A stretch of 64,000 nt of DNA from Otis tarda (GCA_026413225.1 CM048591.1:40664803-40728802); one strand, 5' to 3'. Numbered from the stretch's first letter, positions 1 through 15,100 are shown. A program made the numbers and translations. Notes: generated from the letters alone by a model not told the origin.

Positions 1-48
1 TTCCTGTTGTAATGAGAAATGTTTTCACTATAATTTTCTGTCATTCAG

Positions 49-197
49 AAAGGAAATCTTCAATCCTTGCCCTCACCTGAGAAAGTGAGCTCTGATAACT
101 ATCTAGACAGTGGAAACACTCAATTAAAAGTGGCAGCTAATTGTAGTGTTGAGATTTCACTGAACCCATGGTTTTTGGAAGCAGTCATCCATAGTCA
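49..197 (+). CDS. VPS13A: VPS13A exon (first in window)
   Basis: The acceptor TCATTCAG ends at 48. Frame 1 reads [15 protein letters not shown] and then [14 protein letters not shown]. The next exon starts with the third base of a codon, so this exon must leave two bases over. Two donors fit: CA|GTATTC at 197/198 and TTG|GTATTG at 221/222. I chose 197, but 221 would add eight residues. No donor matches the consensus well, so the 3' border is the least certain in the gene. Confidence 0.7.
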
Positions 198-3100
198 GTA
201 TTCTAGCACCTCTTATACTTGGTATTGTTTTCTTGTTAAAACCCTGAGTGGATCTCACACTCCCGAAACCTCTTTCTGAGGATAATAAATTATTCCATGG
301 GTTCAGTAAAGAAAAAAAGAGCCTGTTATTCAGAAAGTTCCCATTTGTGGGTGTCTTACAAACTGCCTTTCCTGTTCTTTTTATATCTAACTTGGTGCAG
401 AAACAACATGAAAGCTTCTCACAGTAGCAGTGGAATTAAACAGAAAAGAGCCCAGTGCCTTTTAGTGGAGATTAATTACTTTGTTGTTTTATTAGTAATA
501 AAAGTAAGAAACAAAATAAAATAACTGATTTGGGGATAGCATTTAAAAAAGAAAAAACAAAACTGAAACGGAAAAAAACTGAACAAAACCAAAAACCACC
601 ACCGTAAAATTGGTAGAAGGAAGCACGTAAACCAAAATCACTGTCTACGGATTTAGACAGAGTGAGGAAACCAGCTATCAAAAAGACAGTTCAAGAAGCA
701 CTTCATCTTGACTTGAAGAAGTTCTCAATTTCTAGAAATTCAGTGATGCTAAAATACATGCAGGAATATATGCAAAAAAACCTACAATGAGATTGTAGAA
801 TAATGGATGGCAGTACTATTGAACCTAAGCTTCCTGGTTAAGTATCCTTACATACCCATCTTCATCAAAGTGGAGATTTATACAGACTTGCTGTTAGTTT
901 TTCTTTTTTGCATTGTATTGAAGAGACTGGCTTCCACTTAGTACTAAGAAGGCATTGGATAATTTGGTTCAATTTATTTACTACAGTAGTGCTTTATGTT
1001 GTGGTTTCTCATACCGTAGTTATAACCTATTAAAAGCCATACTATGGTAGATACAATTTGTTTTGAAATAGCTAATCCTTCTCTCTTGGTCCTTTGTTTT
1101 GTTTTCAAAGTTCTGATGTGGTTTGGGAGACAAAACCCAAGAAGAAATCAAGATGGAGACCAATGAGTATTAAGCAGACTGATAAATTAGAACAAGAATT
1201 CAAAGATTACAGTGAGCTAACTCCTTCAGAAAATAAGATTATTGAGTTGGAATCAAATGTTTTGGTAAATACTGATAGTTCTCTAACTTTGTTGTTTACA
1301 CGTATACACAGGAAAAAGATAATCTTTCAATTTTGCTGTCTTTGAAGAAACTTCCAGTGAAAACTGAAATTATTGATTTGCCTAATCCATTTGAAAACCC
1401 TTCTTTATCTCTATCTAGAAAAAAAAATCTTTGGAAAAAAATCCACAAATGTTTGAAAACTTGCTGCAGACTTTTCATTGTTAGCCTCTAACTTTGAAAT
1501 GGATGCATAACATTTTTGCAGGTCATGGGACTAAATATGCATAAAGCTACAGTAAAAAAACTTTACATTTTATTCATTTGTTATACCAGGGAGGTGGGCA
1601 GGGTATTCGTTTGGGGTTTGTTTGTTTTAGCACTTCAAGTGCCTTATTGTGGGATAATTCAGCTGTGTCGTTCAACCAAATGTATGTGAAAAAAATAATT
1701 TCAAAAATTATTCTAGCATGTGGAAGCACATTATGCTTCAAATGCTGCTGTGCCTGTCTGTAAGTAAATTCTAGATACTCATTAGAATTGTGTTGTAGGT
1801 AAATGAATGTGATACAGGTAAATGAGCCAATTTTCACCTCAGTCATAGACCGTTACGTTATACTACTCTGCCTTTCCTCTAGAGAGCAGTAAATTAAGTG
1901 CTAGTAATCCCCCAAATAATGCAATATTTTGTAGCTACCTCTGTTGAAATTTCTGACAAAATTTGATTGTTTCAAATAAAGGACAGTTGTGACAGCTGAC
2001 TTAAAAGCTGCTAAAATTTTATTACTAAGCAATCTTTACAATGCTTTACACTGTTAATGAACAGTGTAAATTTTAAAGTGTATTATAAAAAGCAGTCTTT
2101 TGAAACACATAGCATACCAAATTTTCTTTAATTATACAATAGGTTTGTTTAACTCCTAATGGAATGAACATGAAAATTCAACAACCAAATGAGATTCCTA
2201 TCAGAAGAAATTATCTACCAGCTTTAAAGGTAGAATACAGTTCATCTGCACATCAGAAGTCTTTCAGAATTCAAATTTACAGGATACAGGTGAGTCTTGT
2301 CAAAAACTGAGTTATTTATTAAGAAAAAGTGACTTCTATGCAAACTTGGATTTATTTTTAGAATTGTTTTTGGATTTGTCATGTTTTGAATTTAAATCAA
2401 AACATGACAAATCCAAACTCATTGGCTTTTACATCAATGCTTCTCAGTCTTTGGAAATACTACTTAAATGCTTCTGGGAAGAAAAACCAAACAACTGTGA
2501 CTGTTCAGGAAAAACATTTTACCATTCATCTTCCGTGCTTTTTCTTGTAGCTTTTCTTTACAACCAACCAAGAAAAAACAGGTACAATTTGTTGTCATAC
2601 ATATGTTCAAGTTTTTGAAAACTAATCCTTAGCAAAAATTCTGTGAACCAGTTATTGCCACCAACTTAGAGAAGCTTTTGTAACTTCTAGCTTGGATAAT
2701 TTCATTTTGAAAACAAAAATATTTTAAACCACAATAGCAGGGGTTTTTTTTCCTGCTTTTGAATTGGTGGAATGTTCATAATTCTTGTCCTTGTCGTGAT
2801 TTTAAAATATTTCACTATCGAAAAGCAAATGTGTTACACCTTGTCCTGTCCTTACCCCTATTAGATACAAAACCAGATTCCTGGAGCCATATTTCCCTTT
2901 GTGTTCTATCCTATTAAACCTCCAAAGTCCATCACCTTGGATTCAGGTTTGTTCTTCTAGTTTAACATAATCCTTACTTCTAAAATGACAAGATAACTTG
3001 CTTGTACTGAAGTTAACAATGTTTTATCAGATGAAGTCTGTATGAGTTTACTGACTACGGATTACGCAAATATGAATGTTACAGAGATAAGTAGTTTACT

Positions 3101-6100
3101 TTACAGGAGATATATGGAAAACCATTGAAACAGTTAATGGTCAGGAAAAAAAAACCCAAAATTTCCTTCATCCATCAATATCATACCTTTTAAGCACATC
3201 TTTTTTACACACTAATTCAGTGCTCTTGGGAGCATAATGTGAAAGTTACATTTGCATCGATCTTAAAACGGGCTTTTGGCAGTTGCATTCAGACCACAAC
3301 TAAATCTTAATGCTAATATAGGAGAAGAGTTGCCTGCTGAAAATAAGAAAAAAGCAACCTTATCTTGATGGTAGTGAATCTGTTGCAGTGCTTCTGTATT
3401 ACTTGTATTTGGAGTGGTGAGGATTCACTTTTCATCTTTAGTCATAGGATTTTTTTCCCTGTTGACACAAATAAATTCTTTCTCTTAACATGTTGTTTAT
3501 TTTTTTCTTTGCTTGCGTGCAGTAGATGACCTAGGGACCTATCTGAAATAATCTTAATTAATAAGAAAAGAAATGTGTGCCAGTGCCAGCCTAAACTAAA
3601 AATTGCTATGTGAGGCACCATTTATAAGCTCTGTAGATCTCATTGTATTTTGCCTGTGTTGTATGTAGTCTTCCAGCTTCTCCATTGCTTGGAGCATGGA
3701 GCTCAATGTCAGTGTAGTATGTAATGAACTGCAGTCTTCCATTAACTGATTTGGGGCAAAGTCACTTGAAAGACCAGAGTACTCTCAGGAGGGATTCTGG
3801 AGACAAAGAATACTGCTTGTAATTTTGTACAGAATGTAATAATATGTCAGGTGTTTGTTTTAAATATGACCAGTTTCAAGCTAGCATACATAAATATGTA
3901 GAATTCTTTTTCTTGTGTAGTTTATATTTTTGTATTGGCTGTTGGAATATCTTATTCCATGACTAGAGAAATTATGTATGTTTAATTATCTCAATATTCA
4001 TTTGCTTTTAAATGAAAATGGTACATTTTCAGAGATCAGTGAAATAGAATTTTGATGTTGTATTTCATAATTGTCTTCCTATTCCTTTCTGCTCCTGCTC
4101 TTTTCCCTGACTTAGTTGTTTGCAAGTCATATCCATTATGTGATCTTGCTTTACAGGATTGAGAAAATCCTGAATATATATGACATTTTCATATTAAAAA
4201 TACGAAGGTATATATATCATAAAAATCTGTGCTGATCTCTTTTTATTTTACAATTTCATAGCACCAAAACCATTTACTGATGTGAGTATTGTCATGAGAA
4301 CTGCGGGTCATTCACAAATATCTCATATTAAGTAAGTATTTTAACATATACCATCTCTTTTGCTATTGATTATGTTTAATCAAGCTTTGAAATTATTATA
4401 GGGACAAATGTAATGTAAGATGATTTTACACCAACCCATTCTTAGAAAGATCAGAGCTCTTAAAGAAGGTTGAAAGCTCAGCCCTTTTTTTCACCCACGT
4501 AATTGCCAAGTAAGTAATAATTTTTGACTGTCTTCATGCAGATTTTGTCTTTTATTTTTATTTAGAAAAAGCTCTGTGTTTATTGGTGCTATATACATTC
4601 TTAAGTGTTGCTACTTGATTAAAATAGTTTTGATTACAGGAAATGTATTTATCTTGCACCACTATGGGAGCCTGCCTTTTCACCAGTAATGGTGAATCTC
4701 TCTCCCCTACTCCCTCCAAAAAAGTATCTGAAGTCAGTACATAAGTGGCCTAAATACCTTAGATTAAATTTTGTGTTACACGCTTTTGTAAAACATTTCA
4801 ATATTTGGGTTTTTTTTCATGATATTTCATTAGGTATTTTAAAGTCCTGATTCAAGAGATGGATCTCAGATTAGACCTTGGCTTTCTGTATGCTCTGGTT
4901 GAATTCTTTACTCAGACTGATGTGCCGGGTGATCAAGAGGTAGAAACCTTTTTTTTATTTAAAGATTAATAGATTTGAAGTTTGTAATTATTAAGCTTGT
5001 ATTTAAAACCAGAAAAAAAAAATCTAACTTGGTCATCTATGTCCATAATACTTGTTAATTGCTGTGTCTGGAACTAATATGAAGCTGCGAGGTTTTTAAG
5101 AGTTACTATTGCATGAGGCAAACAGTAAACTCTTTCCTTTATCCTCATCATGCTTGCTATGAAAAGAAAGCATCAAAGCTTTCTGAAAAGAATGAAACTA
5201 ATGCTGTTGTAGACTCTTCAGTCTTACTAATGAGAGAGAGATCAGTTAATTAAGAACTCACGACAGGAAGGAAGTGAAAATAATACTATTTTCCTTAACA
5301 TAGCTTATTTAAAAAAATAAAAATTAAAAAAAAATTCTAGGCCAGGAAATCACTGAAACTTATCTGCCTATGAGAGTAAGGAATGGAGAGAGGGGTTGAT
5401 TAGGAAGTAAAAGTGTCTTTGGTAATTTTATGCAAAATTATAAAATTGGAAGATGATGTGGTTGAGCAGAGAAGGCAGTGTGAGGGAACTGAATTACTGT
5501 ACAGGAAGAATGAGAAAAGTTTGTACATAGGAACAGTAGAAATTAAATAAAATATATGAACTGACAGCATCTACCTAGACTTGTGCAAAACATTTGACAT
5601 TGTCCCAGACGACATCCTTGTCTCTAAACTGGAGGGATGTGGATTTGATGGATGGACCACTCAGTGGATAAGGAACTGGCTGGATGGCCGCACTCAGAGA
5701 GTGGTGCTCTACAGCTCAATGTCCAAGTGGAGACCGGTGATGAGTGACGTTCCTCTGGGATTGGTATTGGGACCAGCCCTGTTTGTCCCAATCCATCCCA
5801 GCCTGTTTGTCCCAGCCCATCTTTGTCAGCAACATGGACAGTGGGATAGAGTGTACCCTTAGCAAGTTTGCTGATGACATCAAGCTCTGTGGTGCGTTTG
5901 ACACACTGGAGGGAAGGGATGGCATCCAGAGGGACCTTGACAGGCTTGAGGAATGCGCCTGTGCAAACCTCATGAAGTTCAGCAAGGCCAAGAGCAAAGT
6001 CGTGCACATGGGTTGGGGCAATCCCAAGCACAAAACAGGCTGGGCAGAGAATGGATTGAGAGCAGCCCTGAGGAGAAGGACTTGGGATGAGAAACTCAAC

Positions 6101-9100
6101 ATGAGCCAGCAATGTGTGCATGTGCGCCAGAAAGCCAACCACATTCTGGGCTGCATCAGAAGCAGCATGGCCAGCAGTTTGAGGGAGGTGGTTCTGCCCC
6201 TCTACTCTGCTCTTGTGAGACCTTACTTGGAGTACTGCATCCAGCTTTGGGGCCCCCAGTGTGAGAAGGACGTGGACCTGTTGGAGCGGGTCCAGAGGAG
6301 GACCAGGAAGACAATCAGGGGGACTGGAGCACCTCTGCTATGGGGACAGGCTGAGAGAGTTGGGGCTATTCAGGCTGGAGGAGGCTCCAGGGAGACCTTT
6401 TAGCAGCTGTCCAGTGCCTAAAGGAGGCTTATAAGAATGGGGAGAAACTCTTTAGCAGAGCCTGTTGTGAAAGAATGAGGGGTAATGGTTTTAAACTACA
6501 AGGAGGCAAATTCAGACTTGATACAAGAAAACATTTTTACAATGAGGGTGATGAAACGCTGGAACAGGTTGCCCAGAGAGCTGGTGGATGCCCCATCCCT
6601 CGAAACATTCAAGGCCAGTTTAGAGGGAGTTCTGAGCAACTTGGTGTGGTTGGAGATGTCCCTGCTCCTTGCAGGGAGTTGGACTAGATTACCTTTAAAG
6701 GTCCCTTCCAAGCCTAACTGTTCTGTAAAGTATCACTGTATTTTTCTTATGCAGGAATATGTAATCTAAACTGGTAGTTCCCAGCAGTGCCTTAGGGCAT
6801 ACAGTCTGTTATGTCTGCTGGTATCACCTTTACCTGTGAATTCTGGATTGTTGTGGTAGTTTGAAGATTTATGTTAATTTTCAATGCATGATTGTGTAAT
6901 GGAAAAAAAAATGTTGTGGTATTTTATTTTCTCTTTCCTGTCCCAGTGGAAAGATGGATTATTTGAGATCAGCATTCTGAGCTGAATCAGTGAATCCAGA
7001 AATTAGAGGAGGCCCTCTTCGGCCCTTTGGCACTTTCACTTAGGATTTGATCCCTACTTAATCTTTATTACATTGACAATTTTGCTTGTTTAAGTAGCAA
7101 GGTGGTACCTGGGTTTACTGTTCTGAAAGGACCTCTCAGATTATTCTGTTACAACTTCATTTTCTTTGACTAGTTAAGTCTTTTCTTCTGACTATAACTT
7201 TAGAATTGCTATTATTTAAAAATATTAAAATGTTTTTTGTACATGGCCAGTTCTTCAAAAACTGTTGCAAAAGAACTCTGTCTTTTGAAGGAGAAAAGAG
7301 AAAGGGCTAGATGAAGACCTTCTAGATGGAGACATGTTAAAGTCTAGTTTCTATGTGATGGAAAATAGTCTTTAGTCTAGTTTTTTGTATTTAAAAACCT
7401 ATACACTATATTATGGGTTCAAAGGGATATGTATGCCCTTTGTTTGACCCAGGTAAAAATTGTCCAAACTTTACTTGAAAATATTTGGTATTTGAACTTT
7501 CATTAAAAAAAAACCCCAAACTATTAAATAGATGTGTGTTGGATTGTCTTTTTATACATATGTTTCTTCTTCTTCATACAAAAAAAAAAGGCAGCAAACA
7601 AACTACTTAAAAGTGCTCCACAATGTCAACTTTTAAATTGAAAAAATAAGATCAGGAGAGTATAAGTAGTATTAGACACTGTATTGCATCTCAGTGACAA
7701 ATGCATGGTAGTTTTATATACCCTAAATTTTAAAGTAATATTTTTTTGATAATATTCACAGCTAGAACTTTTCAAAAAGGATGTTGAATCTCTTCAAGAA
7801 GAACTGATGAGTGTGTCATCAATGGATACTTCACAAATCAGCTTGTATGAATACTTTCATATCTCTCCAATTAAGGTATACTTTTTTCACAGCACAGCCT
7901 GTGTTTGCTCTAATGGAAGGATTTTTGTCTTCTGCAGGATAATAGGCACTGGAAATGAAGAAACATAGAGGTGATAAAACATAAAATAAAAATGTCACAG
8001 AAAAGTGCTTTCATTATTACCACTAACTTATATGGAGTTTACATTAATATTTACTAAGTGTTTGCATTAAAAATTCATTATTTTATTCCTATTGATTACT
8101 TTCTTCAAATATAATCATTATTTTTCTTTTTATTATTTAAGACATCTTTCCAAAATGCTATAGGTTGTGTGCAGAGTGTGTTGTGGATTGGAGAATGAAG
8201 TAATTTCTAAAAAACATATACAACCAGCATTACTACTCAATGACACTTTATCGTTACTTACTGACTGGAAAAGCGGTTTCGTTTTTTTGAGTCCAGTAAA
8301 GTCTACTTTTAGCTATTTCCCCATTCCCATAAACATTCAGGTACAGCTATTGAGTAATATGTGCCCACTTACATGGAAGCAACAGCCTATTTGCCCAGAT
8401 TTAATTCTCATGATTTTTTAACTTACTGGTCTTTGGTTTTTGATCGTTGTGTAGCTGATGTTTCTAAAGCTGTGTTACTACTTTGTAAGTTCTATAATGG
8501 TTCTTAATAAGACCATCTCCCCTCCATCCCATGAGAAATAGATCAAAGAACAGTTTCACCTCTGTACAGTATCTGGTGAGATGTTAGAAACGGTCTCCTA
8601 CTAGAATAGGTAATTCCAGGAGGTGCTTGGCTAGCTTTGTATAAACAGCTTAGCCTAACTCATTCCGAGTATATTTAGTAGCTGTTTCAGGGTGTCTTCA
8701 TTTAGATGTTTGTAGTTATGTCTCCAGTTGTTTTGTTACAAAAACTGCTTGGGACTTGACAAAAGTAAAATAACCTTTACGTGTTAATATAACAAAGTGA
8801 ACGCTTTGTAACAAAGTAAACAAAAGCTTGTTTTTGAACCTATTCTGTCATATTTGATGAGAAAAATTGCATGAGGAGATAGCATGGAATAAATGGGCTT
8901 CAGATTCTTATAAAAGATTACTGTTTAACAGTTATGAAGTCGATGTAGAGCTGTGAATTAAGTGACAATGATTCTGCAAAATGAGCTGTGTGCCTTTGAA
9001 ATGAGCTATAGTTAAGCTCTGTTATATCATAAATTAATGAATGGCACATGGTGTTGTCTTCAGAGAATCTTGAACAGGCATAACTTCTTTTCATCTGGTT

Positions 9101-12100
9101 TTCAAAACTGCTGAGTACACTTATGCAATATAGAGCCCTCTGAGCAATTTTCCTGAATGTGTTTTATTTTTTGAGACTGTCACCTTAATGTCTGTGAAAC
9201 AAATACTTTGGTTAATTAACATCTGCAGAGGTGGGGTTTTTCTTGTGTAGTATTCTAGTATTTATTTAGCACTTGTAAAGCTTGTCTTAATAATAACTTG
9301 TTTTCAGGCTTTTGTTTCTTACTCCTGCACACCACGATATGTTACCATTTTCAGTCTGCTTTGATTTTGAGTATAAGTTATAGAAGCAAAATCTTTTGGA
9401 AACGAGCTAATAACCTAAATTAGATTAATAACCTAAAAGATTCTGGAGACCGTATCTGAAAACATGAGTAAGCAATTTCAAGTTCTTGTTTTCTTAAAGG
9501 TAGTTGCAGTTATTCAGTTTAACTTCCAATGTCACTTTTTTTTTTATTGCCCTACATGGTGTATATATGTTCTCTGTTGTGAAGTCAGTCTGGTTTTAGT
9601 CAAGCTTAGAAACATGTTATCTCAATTTTAAAATTATCTAAAAGATTATAAAAATAGAAATATAATGCTAATAACCAACCTTGTTCTTTCTCAATCTCAT
9701 TTTTATCCTTCAGTTACACTTAAGCTTCTCACTTAGTACGGGTGGAGAAGATAGTAACAAAGAAGAAAGAAAGAATGAATTGATACCACTTCAATCCTTG
9801 AATCTCCTGCTGAAGAGTATAGGAGCCACCCTCACAGATGTACAAGATGTTGTCTTTAAGTAGGTTAAAAGTATGATTGTAAGGATTAATTCCAAAGGCT
9901 AAACCAATATTACATATGTTAGATTTTTAAATTTGCTCTGCATAATAATGACTTACTTTTTCTCTTTTTTTCAGGTTAGCATTCTTTGAACTCAGCTATC
10001 ACTTCTGTACTACACAACAGCTGCAATCAGCAGTTATAAGGCATTATTCAAAACAGGTTAGAATAAATAAATTTCAGTATTTCAGTCAATTTGTATTTTG
10101 GAAGTGCTACTGTGTGCTTTGATTCCATGAAAATAAATAAAATTACTGTCAGCCTTGTATGTTTGTACAGAGGTTAAATACATAAAGACATACTAAACAA
10201 TTACTCATTAGCTGGATTCTGTTGCCTTTATTTTGAGGACAAGTACCGTTTCCTCCACTTATTACTAGAGGGAAAAAAGGCATGGATGACAAAACAACTG
10301 GCTGGAATAGTGTAAGCAAACACAATGCAGCTCCAATAGAGCAGAATTAGTATCAAGCTATTGATGCTTTTTCTTGGAAGTTGGTATAGGAATTACGATC
10401 CCTCTTTGGCCTTTGTGTACTGTTCAGGTCCTGGTATCCAGTGAAGAGAATCCAACATACATGCTTTTGCATAAGAGAATCAGTCCTCTTCTGTCCATCC
10501 ATCCATCATTAATAATAAGGGATTCTTTGAATGTATTAATTTAGTGGTCTGTCCATCTTTAAAGGAGAAAAAACCTCTGCAGGGTTTTAATTGGGGAACG
10601 AGTTGTCTGTTGTTCTCTGGCCCTTCCTTTTCTCAGAGGGAAAATGTGAAACCCTCTAGGAGATGCTCAACCTTTTTTAAAAATCAAATTACACTTCATA
10701 TAGATGTAGTAATAACGTTTTACAGTGACAATCAAGAAAATTTTCTCAGCTTATGGAAACAGACCAAATTTTATCATATAGTATGAGAGAGAGATAGTTA
10801 ATGTCCTTGCTTTGTAGAATCTCAAGAACATTAATATCAGTTATTTGTGAAATGCTTGAAAGAAGTAATGTTTATTTGGCTGATTTAATATGGTTTACTT
10901 ACTGTAAGATCCTTTTTAGTACCACTATTTCTGCTTTTCTGAATAATTTTCATTTTTTTAATATCAAACTCATGTTACTTTTGCTTTTTTTAAGTCTAGG
11001 TATGCCACAGTGTTTGCTTTTGGTTTAGTGTAACTTCTGAAATATATTTACTAATAACTATTTTTATTTTAGGCTATTAAGCAGATGTATGTTCTTATAC
11101 TTGGCCTTGATGTCTTGGGTAATCCATTTGGATTCATAAGAGGCTTGTCTGAAGGAGTAGAAGCATTCTTCTATGAACCTTATCAGGTAGAAATCTCTGC
11201 TGCCTTGCTATGAAATGTAGCACAAGTAGATAAATGTGAATTGCATTGAAAATGTGGATATATCAATACCTTTGTTGGTTTTAAATTTAGATTTGGAATT
11301 GAAAATTTAAAGTGAAAGTGCCAGGAAAAGTTACTGGAAAACTCAAGATAAAAAGCAGAGAAGAGCCTGTTTAACTTAATTCACAAAAGACAGTTCCTTA
11401 TGTTTTTTATTTTAACATAAATCTGGTTTTTTTTTTTTTTTTCAATTTACCTTAAAATAAGCAGACTTCAGGGAATAAATTAGTATTTTAAAGTAGTCTT
11501 TTTCTCATAGGTGCTCTTGTGGGCCCTTTCACACTTTCTCAATCAGCCTCACGCTCCTGTTCTCTTTGTTATATATAATTCCAATAAAAATGTAAGATTG
11601 AAAAATTTGTAATGCATACTATTTGACGCTTTAACATAAATACATCCTTTTTTTTTTCTTAGGGAGCCATCCAGGGTCCTGAAGAATTTATAGAAGGAAT
11701 GGCACTAGGACTTAAAGCATTAGTAGGAGGAGCTGTTGGTAAGTTTCAGCATTATCACAGTAATTTACTTAATAGTAAGCAATATAGGTGAATATTTGTA
11801 AATTGAATTGGCATTTTACTTTGTTTTATTTTCCAATAGGTGGATTAGCTGGTGCTGCCTCAAGAATCACCGGTGCTATGGCAAAAGGAGTAGCCGCAAT
11901 AACTATGGATGAGGATTACCAGCAGAAAAGGAGGGAAGCCATGAATAGACAGCCCACTGGTCTGAGAGAGGGTATCACTCGAGGTGGAAAAGGACTAGTT
12001 TCTGTAAGGAGAAAAAAAAATATTAAAAAATTTAATGGATTTTATGCAGGCAGGAGTAACAAATACAGAGGTTGCCATAGTCACCATAGAGCTCTTACTC

Positions 12101-15100
12101 TTTATTCTGATTTCGGAAATATCTGGCCACAATTGAATGTTAGGTTTAAAGAAAAATATACAAGGGTAGAAGAGAAGGTAAGAACTGCCAAGCAGGTGCC
12201 TCTGATTCTGTTAACTTGTAGTGAATTTTAGAATACTCCAGCACATGTACTTTGAGGCTATTCACCAATGAAGTAGTAAGTAAAATGTAACCTAAAGCAT
12301 ATTTGTAACATCTCTGTTGATTCTCTTGGTAGGGTTTTGTCAGTGGCATAACAGGAATAGTTACAAAGCCAATAAGAGGTAAGTTTGTCTTCTGATGCAT
12401 TAACTGTTTGTATGACGGTAAATCCTTGATATTTGATGAGGCATTAAAAATCTTTATAAAGATTTTGTGTTCCTACTGACTTTTAGTTTACATGTTGTTT
12501 ACATGAACTTTGTGTGGAGGAGACTGTAGTTATATATCAAATAAGATTTGTAATTAAATGGCAATTAAGTTTGCTAAGATTGTAAGAAAAACTCAGTGTT
12601 TTGTAATTATTTTCTGCATGTAATCCTTTTTTTAGGAGCTCAGAAAGAAGGAGCAGCTGGTTTTTTCAAAGGTGTTGGAAAAGGCTTAGTGGGAGCAGTA
12701 GCTAGGCCTACTGGAGGAATCATAGACATGGCAAGCAGTACATTTCAGGGTATTAAAAAGTAAGTAAAGTAAGTGTGCAGAATGACATATGGCATGAAAC
12801 AGACAATAGTAGTAGCAGTAGTATACATTGTGTCTTTGTATCACTTCTGCATCAATGTTTCTGGATCTCTCAACTTTGTCGTTAATACAGATGAGCTAGA
12901 AAAAAATCTTATCCATACTGTTATTTATGTAATAAATAGGTGGCTCTTTAAAAAATACGCAGTTGGTAGCATTTGAAAAAACACGACATGAAGTGTCAAG
13001 TATTTCTAGCATTAGCAAAGAACCTCGTTAAAAATCTCAGCAATCAGGCTTCCTTCAATTGCTGATTTTTTCCTTTTACCTGAAATATACAAGAAGAAAG
13101 TACTTCTCAGCTGCATCAAAACTTACTTTTTATATTATTACTACTCTATGAGATGAGTTCCAAGGCTACTAGGTCATGCTAGGATTTATCCTAGTTGTTC
13201 AGACTTAGAGTTGTATTAGGACTCCATATTGAACACTGTGCTGGTCTGGCTTTAATAAAGCTGTTCCTATAGATTGTCTCACACTGTGATGTGTAAAGAA
13301 GTAGGAGAAAATGTTTTGAGGGGGCATTTAGTAACTTCATCTGAATACAGCTCGCCTCTTCTTAGCGAGCTGGACCACTTTTACTGCCATAAGGTTGCCT
13401 GACTCTTTTGTTTTTCCACTTTAAGTTCTTTATGAGAGAAATACAGGAAAAGTGTCAGAGCAGAAATTCTGTATGGCACAGATGCCTTTAATTTTGAAGT
13501 TTTGAAGTACAATACTTAGACACTAATTATTGCATGTGTGTGCTGCACTATGCCATCTAATTTTCTAATGATCATTCTCTGAAATAGATTTCTGAGTAAA
13601 ATCTATTACTGTTTCATAGAATATCTACTTAGTGTCTATTCATATGCAAAAGTATGTATATGGACAACAGTTACTGCACTAGTACTTGAATTTAATCTGT
13701 ATTTAACATAATTTAGAGCATTTGCTAAATATTATTGCTGAGTAGAGATATTGATGCATAGCTTAAATTTGCTACTTTATCATCAGAGTTACAGATTCAT
13801 CAGAAGATGTGATAAGCCTGCGTCCACCTCGCTTTTTTGGTGAAGATGGAGTTATTAGACCTTACAGATTAAGAGATGGAACTGGAAGTCAAATGTTACA
13901 GGTGAAGAAAATGAAAGATAATTTGACCTATATTTTAACTCATCATATGTTGAAATAAATAGTTTACAGAATTTCCCATTTCTTAAATTCCCTACTAGCC
14001 CTTACCTACTAACTCAGTAGTCAAGACGTACCATTTAATTTCTTAGGTTTATGACCACTTTGGTAATTTGGTAATCACAGTTTCTGTGATACAGCTTTTG
14101 AGAAAGATAACATAATCTGTACCAGTATATCTGTAGAGGTTTCTGCAAGATACAGAGCATTTTGAAAGAAGAAAAAGACCATAGTATCATAGAATAGTTA
14201 GATTTATATATGTAATTTAAAAAGTTTGTCTTCAATTTTTATTTTTTATAAATAGTGATGAAAAATGCAAAGATACTATTTTGAGTAATTTTATAATACA
14301 CATTTTAAACAGTAAGTTTTTAATCTCAATTTTATCTAAATAGCGTTTTAAACACACTTAAAATAACTTTTTTTTATCTCATACTACAGCCATTAAAAGA
14401 ACAGAAACAGTTTTTAAGTGGTATACTGTTTGCACGATGAACGTGCTGAGCAGCAGTTATTCTTTCATTCAGCTACCATTTAAGCAAATTTGAGTGAAGT
14501 ATCAAAGTGGAAATTTCAGCTTCTATGCAGCTTACAAAGTTCCTGGTTTGCTGGTTTGGTTTTTTTTTTGTTAGAGGTAAAACTGCATTTTAGAAATACT
14601 CAAACATAGAAATCAAGTAATTAGTGATAGCATGAATGTAAACAGAGTTCTAAAAATACTTATTGAAAGATTCACAGTGTGCCAGTAAAATGCTGGAGAA
14701 GTCATACAGAAATAACCTTTTTGGAGAAGTTGATAAGAATGAAGTAGACTTTCCATAGGATTTTTAGAATATTTTGAGAATTGCCACAGCTGTTTGTTTC
14801 ATGTTCCAATCTGGCCGTTTCTGTTTCTTCTGTATTTCATTGGTGTGCCTTTTGTTTTCTGGTATAAGAGGATTGTCCTGTTTGAGACATCTCAGCTATG
14901 TTCACCATACCGTCCACTGGTGATCTAGTTCAGCAGACTGTGGAAGTTCTTTGATAATAAATAGTATGCCTCTGCCTTTCTTCTAATGAGATAGCTTTAA
15001 GCCATGCTCTCCAATTTAAAGCTGATGTTATACAGCAGTATTACCTTAACTAGAGCATAGTTAGAAGCTACTACTGATGAACGGCATAAACTTACTTGCT

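Noticed and set aside
13254..13259. AATAAA inside a VPS13A intron
   Set aside because: Single hexamer without an upstream terminal exon; common by chance in AT-rich DNA.
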